Assembly: GCF_022605525.1 (NCBI RefSeq)
Contig: NZ_JAKQYJ010000002.1
Coordinates: 372,001-436,000 of the forward strand
DNA: 64,000 nt
Reading direction: 5' to 3'
Source: Porphyrobacter sp. GA68
GTDB lineage: Bacteria; Pseudomonadota; Alphaproteobacteria; Sphingomonadales; Sphingomonadaceae
Shown here: in pieces, positions 52,319 through 61,624 of the stretch
Position numbering within the stretch: position 1 is the stretch's first letter
Layout: each line of letters begins with the position of its first letter
Program-made: the position numbers and the translations under genes
The notes under the pieces: model-generated
The model's input: only the letters and a program-made list of their open reading frames with translations
The model's database searches: none
Told to the model about the DNA's origin: nothing

Positions 52319-53776
52319 TTACCGGAATGGCGGTTCGTTGAAAGCACGCAGCTTGCGGCTGTGCAGCCGCGGCCCTTCGCTGCGCAGGCGGCGGCAGGCG
52401 TCGATTCCGATTTGCAGATGCGCGCCGATGGCTTCCTCGTAGAAGCGATTCGCCTGACCCGGCAGCTTGATTTCGCCATGCAACGGCTTGTCGCTGACGC
52501 ACAGCAGCGTTCCGTAAGGAACGCGAAACCGATACCCCTGGGCGGCGATTGTGGCCGACTCCATGTCGATCGCCACCGCCCGGCTGAGCGAGAAGCGGCG
52601 GGCCGAGGCGGAGTAGCGCAGTTCCCAGTTGCGGTCGTCGGTCGTCACCACGGTTCCGGTCCGCATCCGCTGTTTCAAGGACATGCCATGCGCACCCGAC
52701 ACGGCTTCAGCGGCGGCGGCCAACGCCTGTTGCACTTCGGCAATGGCGGGCAGGGGGATCTCCGGCGGCAGCACAGGGTCAAGGACGTGATCGTCGCGCA
52801 GATAGGCGTGGGCAAGGACGTAGTCGCCAATCCGCTGGCTGGGCCGCAGCCCGCCGCAATGGCCGATCATCAGCCATGCCTCTGGCCTGAGCACGGCAAG
52901 GTGATCGCAGATCGTCTTGGCGTTGGAGGGTCCGACTCCAATATTCACGAGGGTAATGCCGCCGTGTCCTTCGCCGATCAGGTGATATGCGGGCATCTGG
53001 TGCCTTCGCCACGCGGCGTCCGACAATTGTTGGCCCGCGTCCTCCTGCGGTTCGGTGAGGTACAGCCCGCCCGGTCCCGCCAGCGCGGTGCAGTCGTTCT
53101 GCCCCAGTTGGCGGCCCGCCCAGCGGACAAATTCGTCGACATAGCGGTGGTAGTTGGTGAACAATACGAACCGTTGAAAATGTTCCGGCTGCGTTCCGGT
53201 GTAATGCGCCAGGCGCGCCAGGCTGAAATCGGTTCTGAGACCGTCGAATAATGACAGGGGCAAGGGGTCGTCGGGCCCGCCGATGTCGAACCCGTCGGCC
53301 AGTTCGTCGCCGATGTCGGCCAGATCGGTGGACGGGAAGTAGCGTGCGATGTGGAGCGCCGGGGTGCCAGCCAGCTCCGCGCCCGCATCACCGTCGAGGA
53401 CGTAGGGGAACGGTATCTCCTGCCGCGATCGGGTGACTTCGAACTCGACGTCGTAATTGCCGGCAATCAACTCCAGCTGCTGCGTCAGGTAATCGGTGAA
53501 CAGCAGCGGGCGGGTGATGGTGGTGGCATAGATGCCCGGCGTGTTCAGCCGCCCGAACGCCTCGCGCCGGCTCTCGGGTTGTCTTCCGCCATTATAGCGG
53601 ATGCGCAATTCGGGATAGGCGTAGGAACCGTCAGTACGCCGCTCGCGCGATGGCAGGGTGCCGTGCCGCGCGAAGGCAAGCACATCGTCTCGCAAGCGCT
53701 GGGTGGCCGCATCATAGGTCTGCGTCAGGCGGTTCAGGACATCAGCAACGGTGCTGTCGGACTTCATCGTGGTCAT
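52319..53776 (-). CDS. amn: AMP nucleosidase
   Basis: 485 residues, same size as E. coli Amn; cleaves AMP to adenine and ribose 5-phosphate. N-terminal regulatory domain, then a nucleoside-phosphorylase fold with ITLVNIGVGPSNAKTICDHL, WLMIGHCGGLRPSQRIGDYVLAHAYLRDD and AVAIDMESATIAAQGYRFRVPYGTLLCVSDKPLHGEIKLPG. First gene of an apparent amn-carbonic anhydrase unit. Confidence 0.92.
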   Translation of the reverse strand: MTTMKSDSTVADVLNRLTQTYDAATQRLRDDVLAFARHGTLPSRERRTDGSYAYPELRIRYNGGRQPESRREAFGRLNTPGIYATTITRPLLFTDYLTQQLELIAGNYDVEFEVTRSRQEIPFPYVLDGDAGAELAGTPALHIARYFPSTDLADIGDELADGFDIGGPDDPLPLSLFDGLRTDFSLARLAHYTGTQPEHFQRFVLFTNYHRYVDEFVRWAGRQLGQNDCTALAGPGGLYLTEPQEDAGQQLSDAAWRRHQMPAYHLIGEGHGGITLVNIGVGPSNAKTICDHLAVLRPEAWLMIGHCGGLRPSQRIGDYVLAHAYLRDDHVLDPVLPPEIPLPAIAEVQQALAAAAEAVSGAHGMSLKQRMRTGTVVTTDDRNWELRYSASARRFSLSRAVAIDMESATIAAQGYRFRVPYGTLLCVSDKPLHGEIKLPGQANRFYEEAIGAHLQIGIDACRRLRSEGPRLHSRKLRAFNEPPFR

Positions 53777-53815
53777 GGCTGGCGGCTGTTACAGTTTACA
53801 ACGGCGTTGCATATG

Positions 53816-53846
53816 AAAAAGGCGCGGTTCCGGAGAGCCGCGCCTT
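53816..53846 (-). terminator. Terminator of the rpsF-rpsR-rplI operon
   Basis: Minus strand AAGGCGCGG (53838-53846) pairs with CCGCGCCTT (53819-53827) and TTT follows (53816-53818), 30 bases after the rplI stop. It also separates the operon from amn. Confidence 0.8.
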
Positions 53847-53875
53847 GATCAACAACTGGCTTTGCGCCTGTGCGT

Positions 53876-54484
53876 TCAGGCAGCCGTCGCATCCGCGTCG
53901 CGGTCCAGCAGCTCAGCCGGAATTTCTCCGGGTTCGAGCGTCGGGTCGACCGCTTCGGTGAAGCCGGTCGTCTGCTGCGATTCTTCCTCGAACATCTGCT
54001 TCATGACGTCGACGCCCTGCCGCTGCAGTTCGGCTTCGTCATCCGAACGCGCAACGTTGGCCTTGATCGTCACGCTGACTTCGGGATGCAGGTCGATGCG
54101 CACGTCATGCAGGCCGAGCGCCTTGATCGGAGCGCCCATGATGACCTGCCGCTTGTCGATGTCGTGGCCCTTGTCGGCCAATCCCTGCACGATGTCGCGG
54201 ACGTTGACCGAGCCGTACAGCTGGCCCGTGTTCGACGATGCGCGAATCAGCACGATTTCCGCACCTTCGACGGTCTTGCCGCGCTTCTCTGCTTCGGTTC
54301 GGCGCTCGGCGTTTTCCTGCTCCAGCCGTTCGCGGTTCGCTTCGAACACGCGGCGGTTGGCGTCGTTTGCGCGCAGCGCCTTCTTCTGCGGGAGCAGGAA
54401 GTTGCGCGCGTAGCCGTCCTTGACGGTGACGACGTCACCGATGGTGCCCAGCTTCTCGATCCGTTCGAGGAGGATGATGTCCAT
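53876..54484 (-). CDS. rplI: 50S ribosomal protein L9
   Basis: 202 residues: N-terminal L9 domain [37 protein letters not shown], long helix, and C-terminal domain ([23 protein letters not shown]). The last 50 residues are an acidic tail beyond the E. coli length. Third gene of rpsF-rpsR-rplI. Confidence 0.96.
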   Translation of the reverse strand: MDIILLERIEKLGTIGDVVTVKDGYARNFLLPQKKALRANDANRRVFEANRERLEQENAERRTEAEKRGKTVEGAEIVLIRASSNTGQLYGSVNVRDIVQGLADKGHDIDKRQVIMGAPIKALGLHDVRIDLHPEVSVTIKANVARSDDEAELQRQGVDVMKQMFEEESQQTTGFTEAVDPTLEPGEIPAELLDRDADATAA

Positions 54485-54497
54485 GGTTCTGGCTCCC

Positions 54498-54722
54498 TTA
54501 CTTCACGAGGTACGGCAGCAAGCCGATCTGGCGTGCACGCTTGATGGCCTGGGCCAGTTCACGCTGCTTCTTCGCGGAAACGGAGGTGATGCGGCTGGGC
54601 ACGATCTTGCCCCGCTCGGACATGAAGCCCTGAAGCAGGCGCACGTCCTTGTAATCGATCTTGGGCGCATCCTTGCCGGAGAACGGGCAGGATTTGCGGC
54701 GGCGGAAAAACGGGCGTGCCAT
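54498..54722 (-). CDS. rpsR: 30S ribosomal protein S18
   Basis: 74 residues. Basic start [57 protein letters not shown] at the end. ATG overlaps the rpsF stop by one base (TGATG). Confidence 0.97.
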   Translation of the reverse strand: MARPFFRRRKSCPFSGKDAPKIDYKDVRLLQGFMSERGKIVPSRITSVSAKKQRELAQAIKRARQIGLLPYLVK

Positions 54723-55087
54723 CAGTCACGATCCTCCCTGTCAGAGCGGCGCTTGCGCTCGCGATCCTGCTTGCGCATCATGGCCGACGGCCCACTTTCA
54801 TGCTCGTCCACGCGGATGGTGAGATAGCGGAGTACATCTTCGTTGATGCGGGTCTGCCGTTCCAGTTCGGCTACGACCTGTCCGGGCGCGTCGAAGGCCA
54901 GCATCACGTAATGCGCCTTGCGGTTGCGGTCGATCTTGTAGGCAAGGTTCTTGAGACCCCAGGTCTCCGTCTTGACGACCTTGCCTTCGTTCGATTCGAT
55001 GATTTCGGTTGCCTGTGCCGCCAGCGCATCGACCTGAGCCTGGCTCAGATCCTGCCGCGCCAGGAACACGTGCTCGTAATGAGCCAT
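54722..55087 (-). CDS. rpsF: 30S ribosomal protein S6
   Basis: 121 residues: [51 protein letters not shown], then a basic/acidic tail ([18 protein letters not shown]). ATG 55087 with AAGGA upstream; an in-frame GTG three codons earlier is less likely. A short hairpin (55143-55155, AGCC/GGCT) lies in the leader. Confidence 0.96.
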   Translation of the reverse strand: MAHYEHVFLARQDLSQAQVDALAAQATEIIESNEGKVVKTETWGLKNLAYKIDRNRKAHYVMLAFDAPGQVVAELERQTRINEDVLRYLTIRVDEHESGPSAMMRKQDRERKRRSDREDRD

Positions 55088-55187
55088 GTTGGTCACGTCC
55101 TTTCACATGCCGATCGCTGGCTTGCCCCGCGCGGATCGCAGGAGCCCCTCCGGCTTTCTTCCATCCACCAATGCTGGGGAAGCGCCG

Positions 55188-55215
55188 CACATAGCGGATT
55201 TCGGGCGAAGCGCAA
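55188..55215 (-). promoter_or_regulatory. Candidate promoter of rpsF operon
   Basis: Minus strand TTGCGC (55210-55215), 16-base spacer, TATGTG (55188-55193), giving a leader of about 95 bases. Confidence 0.45.
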
Positions 55216-55275
55216 GGCTTGCCTCTCCGTCCGGCGACGGGCAGGGCGCTGCAGCAGCAGTTTAGAGGAAGCACG

Positions 55276-56229
55276 ATGCCCAGCGGACTTGTAGCCCTGT
55301 TCGACGATGTCGCGGTGATAGCCCGCGCGGCGGCCGCGTCACTCGACGATGTCACCGTGGCGGCGGGCAAGGCCGGCACCAAGGCTGCGGGTGTCGTGAT
55401 CGACGATGCGGCGGTCACCCCCTCCTACGTCACGGGCCTCAACCCGGCGCGCGAATTGCCGATCATCTGGAAAATCGCGCTGGGCAGCCTGAAGAACAAG
55501 CTGCTGATCCTGCTGCCCGGCGCCCTTCTGCTCAGCGAATTCCTGCCGTCCGTGATTGTGTTCATCCTGATGCTGGGCGGCGCCTTTCTTGCCTATGAAG
55601 GCGCGGAAAAGGTGCTGGAGAAGCTGGGCGGCGCCAAGCATGGCAAGACGTTGCAGGACCCGATCACGGATCCGGCGCAGTTCGAAAAGGAACGGGTCAG
55701 CGGCGCGATCCGCACCGATCTCATCCTGTCGGCGGAGATCATGGCAATCACCCTGAACGAGGTGGCGGCGGAAACGCTGTGGACGCGGGCCGGAGTGCTG
55801 GCGGTGGTCGGGATCGCGATCACCGTGCTGGTGTATGGCGCGGTGGCGCTGATCGTGAAGATGGACGATGTCGGCCTGCACCTGACCCGGAAACCGTCCG
55901 CTGCGGCCAAGAGTGCGGGGCGGTTTCTGCTGCGCGCGATGCCGTGGTTGCTGGCGGCACTGTCGTTCATCGGCATGGTGGCAATGCTGTGGGTCGGCGG
56001 CGGTATCATCCTGCACGGACTGCACGAGCTGGGTGTGGACGGCCTCTACAAGTACGCACACGGGCTGGAACACGCGGCCGAGACGGTCGGCGGCGGCGTG
56101 CTTGGCTGGGTGACCTTTGCCGGTTTGTCAGCACTGTTCGGCCTGCTGGTCGGGGCAGTGATCGTGTTCGTGCTGCACAAGGTGCTGAAGGTCGGGCACG
56201 ACGACACAGCGGAAGCCGCCGCCCACTGA
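55276..56229 (+). CDS. DUF808 (YedI-like) inner-membrane protein
   Basis: 317 residues from ATG 55276 (GAGGAA site). N-terminal SGLVALFDDVAVIARAAAASLDDV and the conserved TKAAGVVIDDAAVTPSYVTG, then several membrane segments (LLILLPGALLLSEFLPSVIVF, VLAVVGIAITVLVYGAVALI, MPWLLAALSFIGMVAMLWVG, FAGLSALFGLLVGAVIVFVL) as in PF05661. Function unknown. Confidence 0.87.
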   Translation: MPSGLVALFDDVAVIARAAAASLDDVTVAAGKAGTKAAGVVIDDAAVTPSYVTGLNPARELPIIWKIALGSLKNKLLILLPGALLLSEFLPSVIVFILMLGGAFLAYEGAEKVLEKLGGAKHGKTLQDPITDPAQFEKERVSGAIRTDLILSAEIMAITLNEVAAETLWTRAGVLAVVGIAITVLVYGAVALIVKMDDVGLHLTRKPSAAAKSAGRFLLRAMPWLLAALSFIGMVAMLWVGGGIILHGLHELGVDGLYKYAHGLEHAAETVGGGVLGWVTFAGLSALFGLLVGAVIVFVLHKVLKVGHDDTAEAAAH

Positions 56230-56233
56230 CCAG

Positions 56234-57658
56234 TCACAGCCGATCCAGCAACGCCCGGGCAAACCCGCTCAGAGTATCGTCGCGGGCGCCCATCACCACG
56301 ATCCGGTCACCGGGCTGGGCAAGCTCCACCAGTCGGTCTCCACACTCCTCGCGCGTGGGCATGTATTCGGCCCGGCCCCCCGCTTCCTCGATCAGCCGCA
56401 CGATCCGTTCCGCGCCCTGGCTGCGGTTCACCGTGCCGCCGAAATAGACTGGATCGCACATCAGCACCATGTCATCCGACCTGAGTTCGCGGGCAAAGGT
56501 CTGCGCCAGTTCCGTCCCCATCTGCTGCAACGGTCCATATCCGTGGGGCTGGAAGAACACGAGTACGCGGCCGGGCTGGCTGTTCAGCGTCCGCAGCGTG
56601 GCGGCGCATTTTTCCGGATTGTGGCCGAAATCGTCGATCACCGTCACACCGGCGGCAGAAGTGCCCACGATGTCGAAGCGGCGGGCCAGCCCGCTGAACG
56701 AGCCGAGTGCCGCGACCGCTGCGCCGACCTCCACTCCCGCCCCTACTGCGCCAGCAATGGCGGCAAGCGCGTTGGCGAGGTTGTGCCGGCCCGGCATGCT
56801 CAGCGTCAGCGGGTAGTCGGCGCCGCTTTCCCGATCGATGACGGTGGCGCTTTGCCCGGGTCCGGTTCCCACCACGCTGTCCGGCGCGATGCCCAACTGG
56901 GCCAGTGGCTCACTGATGCCGAAGGTAAGAACCGTATTCGCCGCCGGCAGCAGTTCCAGCACCTCCGCATCGTCGATATTCACGACCGCAACCTCGCTGG
57001 CGGCGAGATAGTTACTGAACAGTTCGCGCAGTTCCTCCATCGGCATGTGATCGAGGCTGACATTGAGCAGAAGGCCGACCGCCGGCCTGTACAGCGCGAT
57101 GGACCCGTCGCTTTCGTCCACCTCGCTGACGTAGAGCTCGTGCGAACCCGCCACGCTGCTGGCATGCGGGCGCTCTGCGGTGATGAAGTTCTTCATCACG
57201 GCGCCGTTCATCACTGTGGGGCTGCGGCCAGCGACGTGCAGGATCCAGCCGAGCATGCCGGTGACCGTGGACTTGCCGCTGGTTCCGGCGACCGCAATGC
57301 CGAGGTCGGCGGCGTTGAACAGCGCGGCGTTCAGTTCCGCCCTGCTCATTCGCAGGCAACCCAGCTCCGCCGCACGGACCACTTCGGGCACAGTTCCCTC
57401 AACGGCGGCTGAGGTGACAAGCACCTGTTCGGGCGAGCGGACGCCGGTGCCATCCTGCGGCCAAAGGACAAAACCCTGTCGCGTCAACTGCGCGAACTTG
57501 TCCGGCGTGCGCCCCTGATCATAGGAGCGGTCGGACCCTTCGACCTGCGTTCCGCGAGCTTGCAGGATCTGCGCCAGCGGCAGCATGCCGGAACCGCCCA
57601 GGCCGCAGAAGAAGAACGGTCGGGACAGCAGGTCGGTGAGATCGGCAAAATCGCTCAT
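56234..57658 (-). CDS. Mur ligase family protein (Mpl/MurC-like)
   Basis: 474 residues: N-terminal UDP-sugar binding FFFCGLGGSGMLPLAQIL, central ATP site GTSGKSTVTGMLGWIL (the usual Mur P-loop is GTHGKTTT, here S replaces H and T), EVDESDGSIALYRP and C-terminal DDFGHNPEKCAATLRTL. It may join UDP-MurNAc with L-Ala or recycled tripeptide; the ldcA gene next door and ampG at 16.6 kb favour a recycling role (Mpl-like), but MurC cannot be excluded. Divergent from ldcA across 57 bases. Confidence 0.8.
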   Translation of the reverse strand: MSDFADLTDLLSRPFFFCGLGGSGMLPLAQILQARGTQVEGSDRSYDQGRTPDKFAQLTRQGFVLWPQDGTGVRSPEQVLVTSAAVEGTVPEVVRAAELGCLRMSRAELNAALFNAADLGIAVAGTSGKSTVTGMLGWILHVAGRSPTVMNGAVMKNFITAERPHASSVAGSHELYVSEVDESDGSIALYRPAVGLLLNVSLDHMPMEELRELFSNYLAASEVAVVNIDDAEVLELLPAANTVLTFGISEPLAQLGIAPDSVVGTGPGQSATVIDRESGADYPLTLSMPGRHNLANALAAIAGAVGAGVEVGAAVAALGSFSGLARRFDIVGTSAAGVTVIDDFGHNPEKCAATLRTLNSQPGRVLVFFQPHGYGPLQQMGTELAQTFARELRSDDMVLMCDPVYFGGTVNRSQGAERIVRLIEEAGGRAEYMPTREECGDRLVELAQPGDRIVVMGARDDTLSGFARALLDRL

Positions 57659-57666
57659 GCCGCCAT

Positions 57667-57695
57667 GCGCTATTCGGTTGTGCGGACGGTGGCAA
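57667..57695 (-). promoter_or_regulatory. Candidate promoter of the Mur ligase gene
   Basis: Minus strand TTGCCA (57690-57695), 17-base spacer, TAGCGC (57667-57672). The start it predicts, near 57660, is only two bases before the ATG at 57658, so the message might be nearly leaderless. Confidence 0.3.
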
Positions 57696-57715
57696 GCTGG
57701 CTAGAGGCACCGCGC

Positions 57716-58543
57716 ATGACGATCAATGTAGCAATCTGCGCACCCGGCAAACGGCTGGAACGCGACCTGGCCGACCGGGTCTTGGACATGGCGGCCGCCG
57801 AGGGGGATATCAACCTCACCTTTCATCCGCAGTGCTTTGCCCGCCACGGCCACTTCGCAGGTGACGATGCGACCCGGCTGGACGCGCTGGTGGCGTGTGC
57901 CAACGATCCGGCGTTCGATGCCGTCTGGTTCGCGCATGGCGGCTACGGGACGAACCGCATCGCGGGTGCCGCGCTGGCGCAGCTTAGCGAGGTCGGCCGG
58001 TCCAAGACATTTATCGGCTACTCGGACGCGGGCTATTTCCTCGCTGGATTGTACCGGCACGGGGTGGGTCGGCCGGTGCATGGACCGATGGTGGCGGACA
58101 TTCGCCATTCCGGCGGCGAGGCCGCAATCGCGCGCGTGTTCGACTTCCTGCGCGGCGGCACGGCGGGGCTGGAAGCCGGACTGGACGAACGGCCGACCGT
58201 CGCCTTCAATCTGATGACGCTGGCCATGCTGGTCGGCACCGATCTCATGCCGGGGCTGGCTGGCCATGTGGTGCTGGTGGAGGAAGTGTCGGAGCATCTT
58301 TATGCCGTCGACCGCCTGTTCTTCCATGTAACGCAGCATCTGCGCGGCATCGCGGGCATCAGGCTGGGCCGGATCAGCGACGTGCCGGAAAACGACCGCC
58401 CCTTCGGCGCGTCGGAAGAGGACATTGCGCGCTACTGGTGCGCGAAGTCCGACATCCCCTATCTCAACTTCGCCGACATCGGACACGACGCGGGCAACAA
58501 GATCGTGCCGTTCGGACGCTACAACCAGGTGCTTACGGCATGA
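57716..58543 (+). CDS. ldcA: LD-carboxypeptidase (S66 family)
   Basis: 275 residues; removes D-Ala from tetrapeptides in cell-wall recycling. Seen: MTINVAICAPGKRLERD, WFAHGGYGTNRIAG, the catalytic serine in FIGYSDAGYFLAGL, HGPMVADIR and a C-terminal VLVEEVSEHLYAVDR. Overlaps fabD by ATGA. Confidence 0.85.
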   Translation: MTINVAICAPGKRLERDLADRVLDMAAAEGDINLTFHPQCFARHGHFAGDDATRLDALVACANDPAFDAVWFAHGGYGTNRIAGAALAQLSEVGRSKTFIGYSDAGYFLAGLYRHGVGRPVHGPMVADIRHSGGEAAIARVFDFLRGGTAGLEAGLDERPTVAFNLMTLAMLVGTDLMPGLAGHVVLVEEVSEHLYAVDRLFFHVTQHLRGIAGIRLGRISDVPENDRPFGASEEDIARYWCAKSDIPYLNFADIGHDAGNKIVPFGRYNQVLTA

Positions 58544-59475
58544 GAGCTTTTATCTTTCCGGGACAGGGCAGTCAGAAGGTCGGCATGGGCATGGACCTAT
58601 GCTCCGCCAGCCTCGCTGCGCGCGAAGTGTTGCAGGAAGTGGACGATGCGCTGGGGCAGAACCTGTCGCGTCTGATGCGCGAAGGCCCGGAGGACGAGCT
58701 GACGCTGACCGCCAATGCCCAGCCTGCGATCATGGCGAACGCCATTGCCACGGCGCGGGTACTGGCCCGCGACTTCGAGGTGGAAATTGCCGCGCACGGC
58801 GCTGCGGTCGCGGGACATTCGCTGGGCGAATATGCGGCCCTGTGCGCAGCGGGCGCCTTCAGCCTGGCCGACACGGCGCGCCTGCTGCGGCTTCGCGGCA
58901 CCGCCATGCAGGATGCGGTGCCGGTCGGGGTGGGTGCGATGGCCGCCTTGCTGGGTGCAGACTTGGCGGCGGCGAAAGCCTTGTGCGATGCGGCGGCAAA
59001 GGGGCAGGTGTGCGAGATTGCCAACGACAATGATCCCACGCAGGTTGTTATTTCCGGCCATGCCGAAGCCATCGAACGGGCTCTCGCCATGGTGAAGGAA
59101 CACGGCATCAAGCGCGGAGTGAAACTTCCGGTTTCGGCGCCCTTTCACTCCTCGCTCATGCAGCCCGCCGCCGATCGCATGGCAGAGGCGTTGAGTGCAA
59201 CGCCGCCAGGCAGGCTGGCGCTGCCGCTGTATGCCAATGTGACGGCCGCAAGGGTTTGCGACCCCGCAGAGGAGCAGGCGCTGCTGGTAGAGCAGGTGAC
59301 CGGCCGTGTACGCTGGCGCGAAAGCGTGCTGGCCATGCGGTCTGACGGGGTGGCGCAGTTCGTGGAGCTGGGCGGCAAGGTGCTCGGCCCGATGGTCAGC
59401 CGCATCGACAAGGAGGCAGAGGTGCACAGCCTGGTGACGATGCACGATCTGGAAGCGTTCGCCGCTTCGCTTTAG
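58540..59475 (+). CDS. fabD: Malonyl-CoA:ACP transacylase FabD
   Basis: 311 residues: MRAFIFPGQGSQKVGMGMDL, nucleophile S94 in GHSLGEYAAL, LPVSAPFHSSLM (His) and the C-terminal FVELGGKVLGPM. Loads malonate onto ACP. ATG overlaps the ldcA stop. FabG follows after 115 bases; no acpP gene is present downstream. Confidence 0.95.
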   Translation: MRAFIFPGQGSQKVGMGMDLCSASLAAREVLQEVDDALGQNLSRLMREGPEDELTLTANAQPAIMANAIATARVLARDFEVEIAAHGAAVAGHSLGEYAALCAAGAFSLADTARLLRLRGTAMQDAVPVGVGAMAALLGADLAAAKALCDAAAKGQVCEIANDNDPTQVVISGHAEAIERALAMVKEHGIKRGVKLPVSAPFHSSLMQPAADRMAEALSATPPGRLALPLYANVTAARVCDPAEEQALLVEQVTGRVRWRESVLAMRSDGVAQFVELGGKVLGPMVSRIDKEAEVHSLVTMHDLEAFAASL

Positions 59476-59590
59476 GTCAGGGCGCGGGGTGCGCCAGCTG
59501 GCGGTTCCATGCCGCGCCGCCTGGTTGCGCGGGCTTGACCCGCCTAGCCTTTGCGCCATTGCAGGCGGCAGATTGTCTGGAGAGAAGCAA

Positions 59591-60343
59591 ATGTTTTCAC
59601 TTAACGGCAAGACCGCGCTGGTCACGGGAGCGAGCGGCGGAATAGGGTCGGCGATCGCAGTTGCTCTCGCCCGGCAAGGGGCGCGGCTGGCGCTTTCCGG
59701 CTCCAACGGCGCCAAGCTGCGCGCGTTTCGCGAACAATTGCAGGCCGAACATGGCGGCGACCATGTGGAAATCACCTGCGACCTGTCTGATACCACGCAG
59801 GTGGAGGAGTTGGTCCCGGCGGCGCTGGAAACGCTGGGCAGCCTCGACATCCTCGTCAATAACGCGGGGATCACCCGCGACAATCTGGCCCTGCGCATGA
59901 AGGACGAGGAGTGGGATCAGGTGATCCGCCTGAACCTCGAAGCCGCATTTCGGCTGATGCGCGCCTGCGTCAAGCCGATGATGAAGGCGCGTTCGGGCCG
60001 GATCATCTCCATCACCTCGGTGGTGGGAGCGACCGGCAATCCCGGGCAGATGAACTATGCCGCAGCCAAGGCGGGTCTAACCGGGATGACCAAGTCGCTC
60101 GCGCAGGAAGTCGCCAGCCGCGGCATCACGGTCAATTGCGTGGCTCCCGGCTTCATCCATACCGCCATGACCGACACCCTGCCCGATGCAACCAAGGAGG
60201 CGCTGAACGCGCGCATTCCAATGGGCCGTATGGGCACTGGCGAGGATGTCGGTGCGGCGGTAGCCTTCCTCGCCGCGCCCGAGGCTGCCTACATCACCGG
60301 CCAGACCCTGCATGTGAACGGCGGCATGGCGATGCTGGGCTGA
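59591..60343 (+). CDS. fabG: 3-oxoacyl-ACP reductase FabG
   Basis: 250 residues, NADPH-dependent SDR. Seen: ALVTGASGGIGSAIA, NNAGITRDNLALRM, active-site S143, Y156 and K160 (ISITSVVG, MNYAAAKAG) and the C-terminal ITGQTLHVNGGMAMLG. ATG 59591 has GGAGAG upstream. Confidence 0.96.
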   Translation: MFSLNGKTALVTGASGGIGSAIAVALARQGARLALSGSNGAKLRAFREQLQAEHGGDHVEITCDLSDTTQVEELVPAALETLGSLDILVNNAGITRDNLALRMKDEEWDQVIRLNLEAAFRLMRACVKPMMKARSGRIISITSVVGATGNPGQMNYAAAKAGLTGMTKSLAQEVASRGITVNCVAPGFIHTAMTDTLPDATKEALNARIPMGRMGTGEDVGAAVAFLAAPEAAYITGQTLHVNGGMAMLG

Positions 60344-60385
60344 AGCGGTTTTCCCCAAGGCTGCGCACAGGGCGGCGAAGGATAC

Positions 60386-60413
60386 TTGCCGGAACGCGCG
60401 GGGCGGCTATGGA
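60386..60413 (+). promoter_or_regulatory. Candidate promoter of dnaN
   Basis: TTGCCG (60386-60391), 16-base spacer, TATGGA (60408-60413), 73 bases before the dnaN ATG. Confidence 0.45.
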
Positions 60414-60485
60414 TGAGGGCGAGATAGACGGCACCGCTGCGCGATTCCGCCGCGCCGGCGACTGGACAGGGGTAGGGAACCACGG

Positions 60486-61622
60486 ATGAAAGCCACTCTT
60501 GAACGCGCGACCCTGCTGCGCTGCCTGTCGCATGTGCAGTCGGTGGTCGAACGGCGCAACACCATCCCGATCCTGTCCAACGTCCTGATCGACGCCGATG
60601 CAGACGGGTCGCTCAAGGTGATGGCGACCGACCTCGACCTGCAGGTGGTGGAAACGATGAAGGCCGCCAGTGTCGAGGCGCCCGGCGCCATCACGGTGTC
60701 GGCGCATCTGCTGTTCGACATCGCCCGCAAGCTGCCCGACGGCAGCCAGGTCGGCATCGAAACGGCGGACAACCGAATGACGGTAAAGGCCGGGCGCAGC
60801 CGGTTCCAGCTGCCGACCCTGCCGCGGGACGATTTCCCGACCATCGTGGAAGGCGACCTGCCGACCAGCTTCACTCTGCCGGCCCGCACGGTGGCCGAAT
60901 TGATCGATCGGACCCGGTTCGCCATCTCCACGGAAGAAACACGGTACTACCTCAACGGCATCTTCCTGCATGTGTCGGACGGGGAAAACGGCGGCCAGCC
61001 GTTGTTGAAGGCGGCGGCCACCGATGGCCACCGGCTCGCCCGCTTCACCCTGCCGCGACCCGACGGGGCCGAAGGGATGCCTGACGTGATCGTGCCGCGA
61101 AAGGCAGTGGCCGAACTGCGCAAGCTGCTGGAAGAAGCGCTGGACGGCGACGTGCGCGTCGACCTGTCGCCCAGCAAGGTGCGCTTCACCATCGGCGGCG
61201 AGGGCGGAGTGGTCCTGACCTCCAAGCTGATCGACGGCACCTTTCCCGATTACAGCCGCGTCATCCCCACCGCCAACGACAAGCTCCTGCGTCTCGACCC
61301 CAAGAGCTTCTATCAGGCGGTGGACCGCGTCGCCACCATCGCCACGGAGAAGACCCGCGCGGTCAAGATGGGGCTGGACGCGGACAAGGTCACGCTGTCC
61401 GTCACTTCGCCCGACAACGGCACCGCGGCCGAGGAGGTTGCGGCCGAATACGCTGCGGACGGTTTCGAGATCGGCTTCAACGCCAACTACCTCAAGGACA
61501 TCCTGAGCCAGATCGACTCGGACGTGGTGGAAGTGCACCTGGCCGACGCCGGCGCGCCGACGCTGATCCGCAAGGACGACAAGAGCGCGGCGCTGTATGT
61601 GCTGATGCCGATGCGGGTTTGA
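60486..61622 (+). CDS. dnaN: DNA polymerase III sliding clamp (beta subunit)
   Basis: 378 residues, three clamp domains. Seen: MKATLERATLLRCLSHVQSVVERRNTIPILSNVLI, ISTEETRYYLNGIFLH, ATDGHRLARFTL and the end SAALYVLMPMRV, which is very typical. Located after fabG and not beside dnaA/recF. Confidence 0.97.
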   Translation: MKATLERATLLRCLSHVQSVVERRNTIPILSNVLIDADADGSLKVMATDLDLQVVETMKAASVEAPGAITVSAHLLFDIARKLPDGSQVGIETADNRMTVKAGRSRFQLPTLPRDDFPTIVEGDLPTSFTLPARTVAELIDRTRFAISTEETRYYLNGIFLHVSDGENGGQPLLKAAATDGHRLARFTLPRPDGAEGMPDVIVPRKAVAELRKLLEEALDGDVRVDLSPSKVRFTIGGEGGVVLTSKLIDGTFPDYSRVIPTANDKLLRLDPKSFYQAVDRVATIATEKTRAVKMGLDADKVTLSVTSPDNGTAAEEVAAEYAADGFEIGFNANYLKDILSQIDSDVVEVHLADAGAPTLIRKDDKSAALYVLMPMRV

Positions 61623-61624
61623 CC

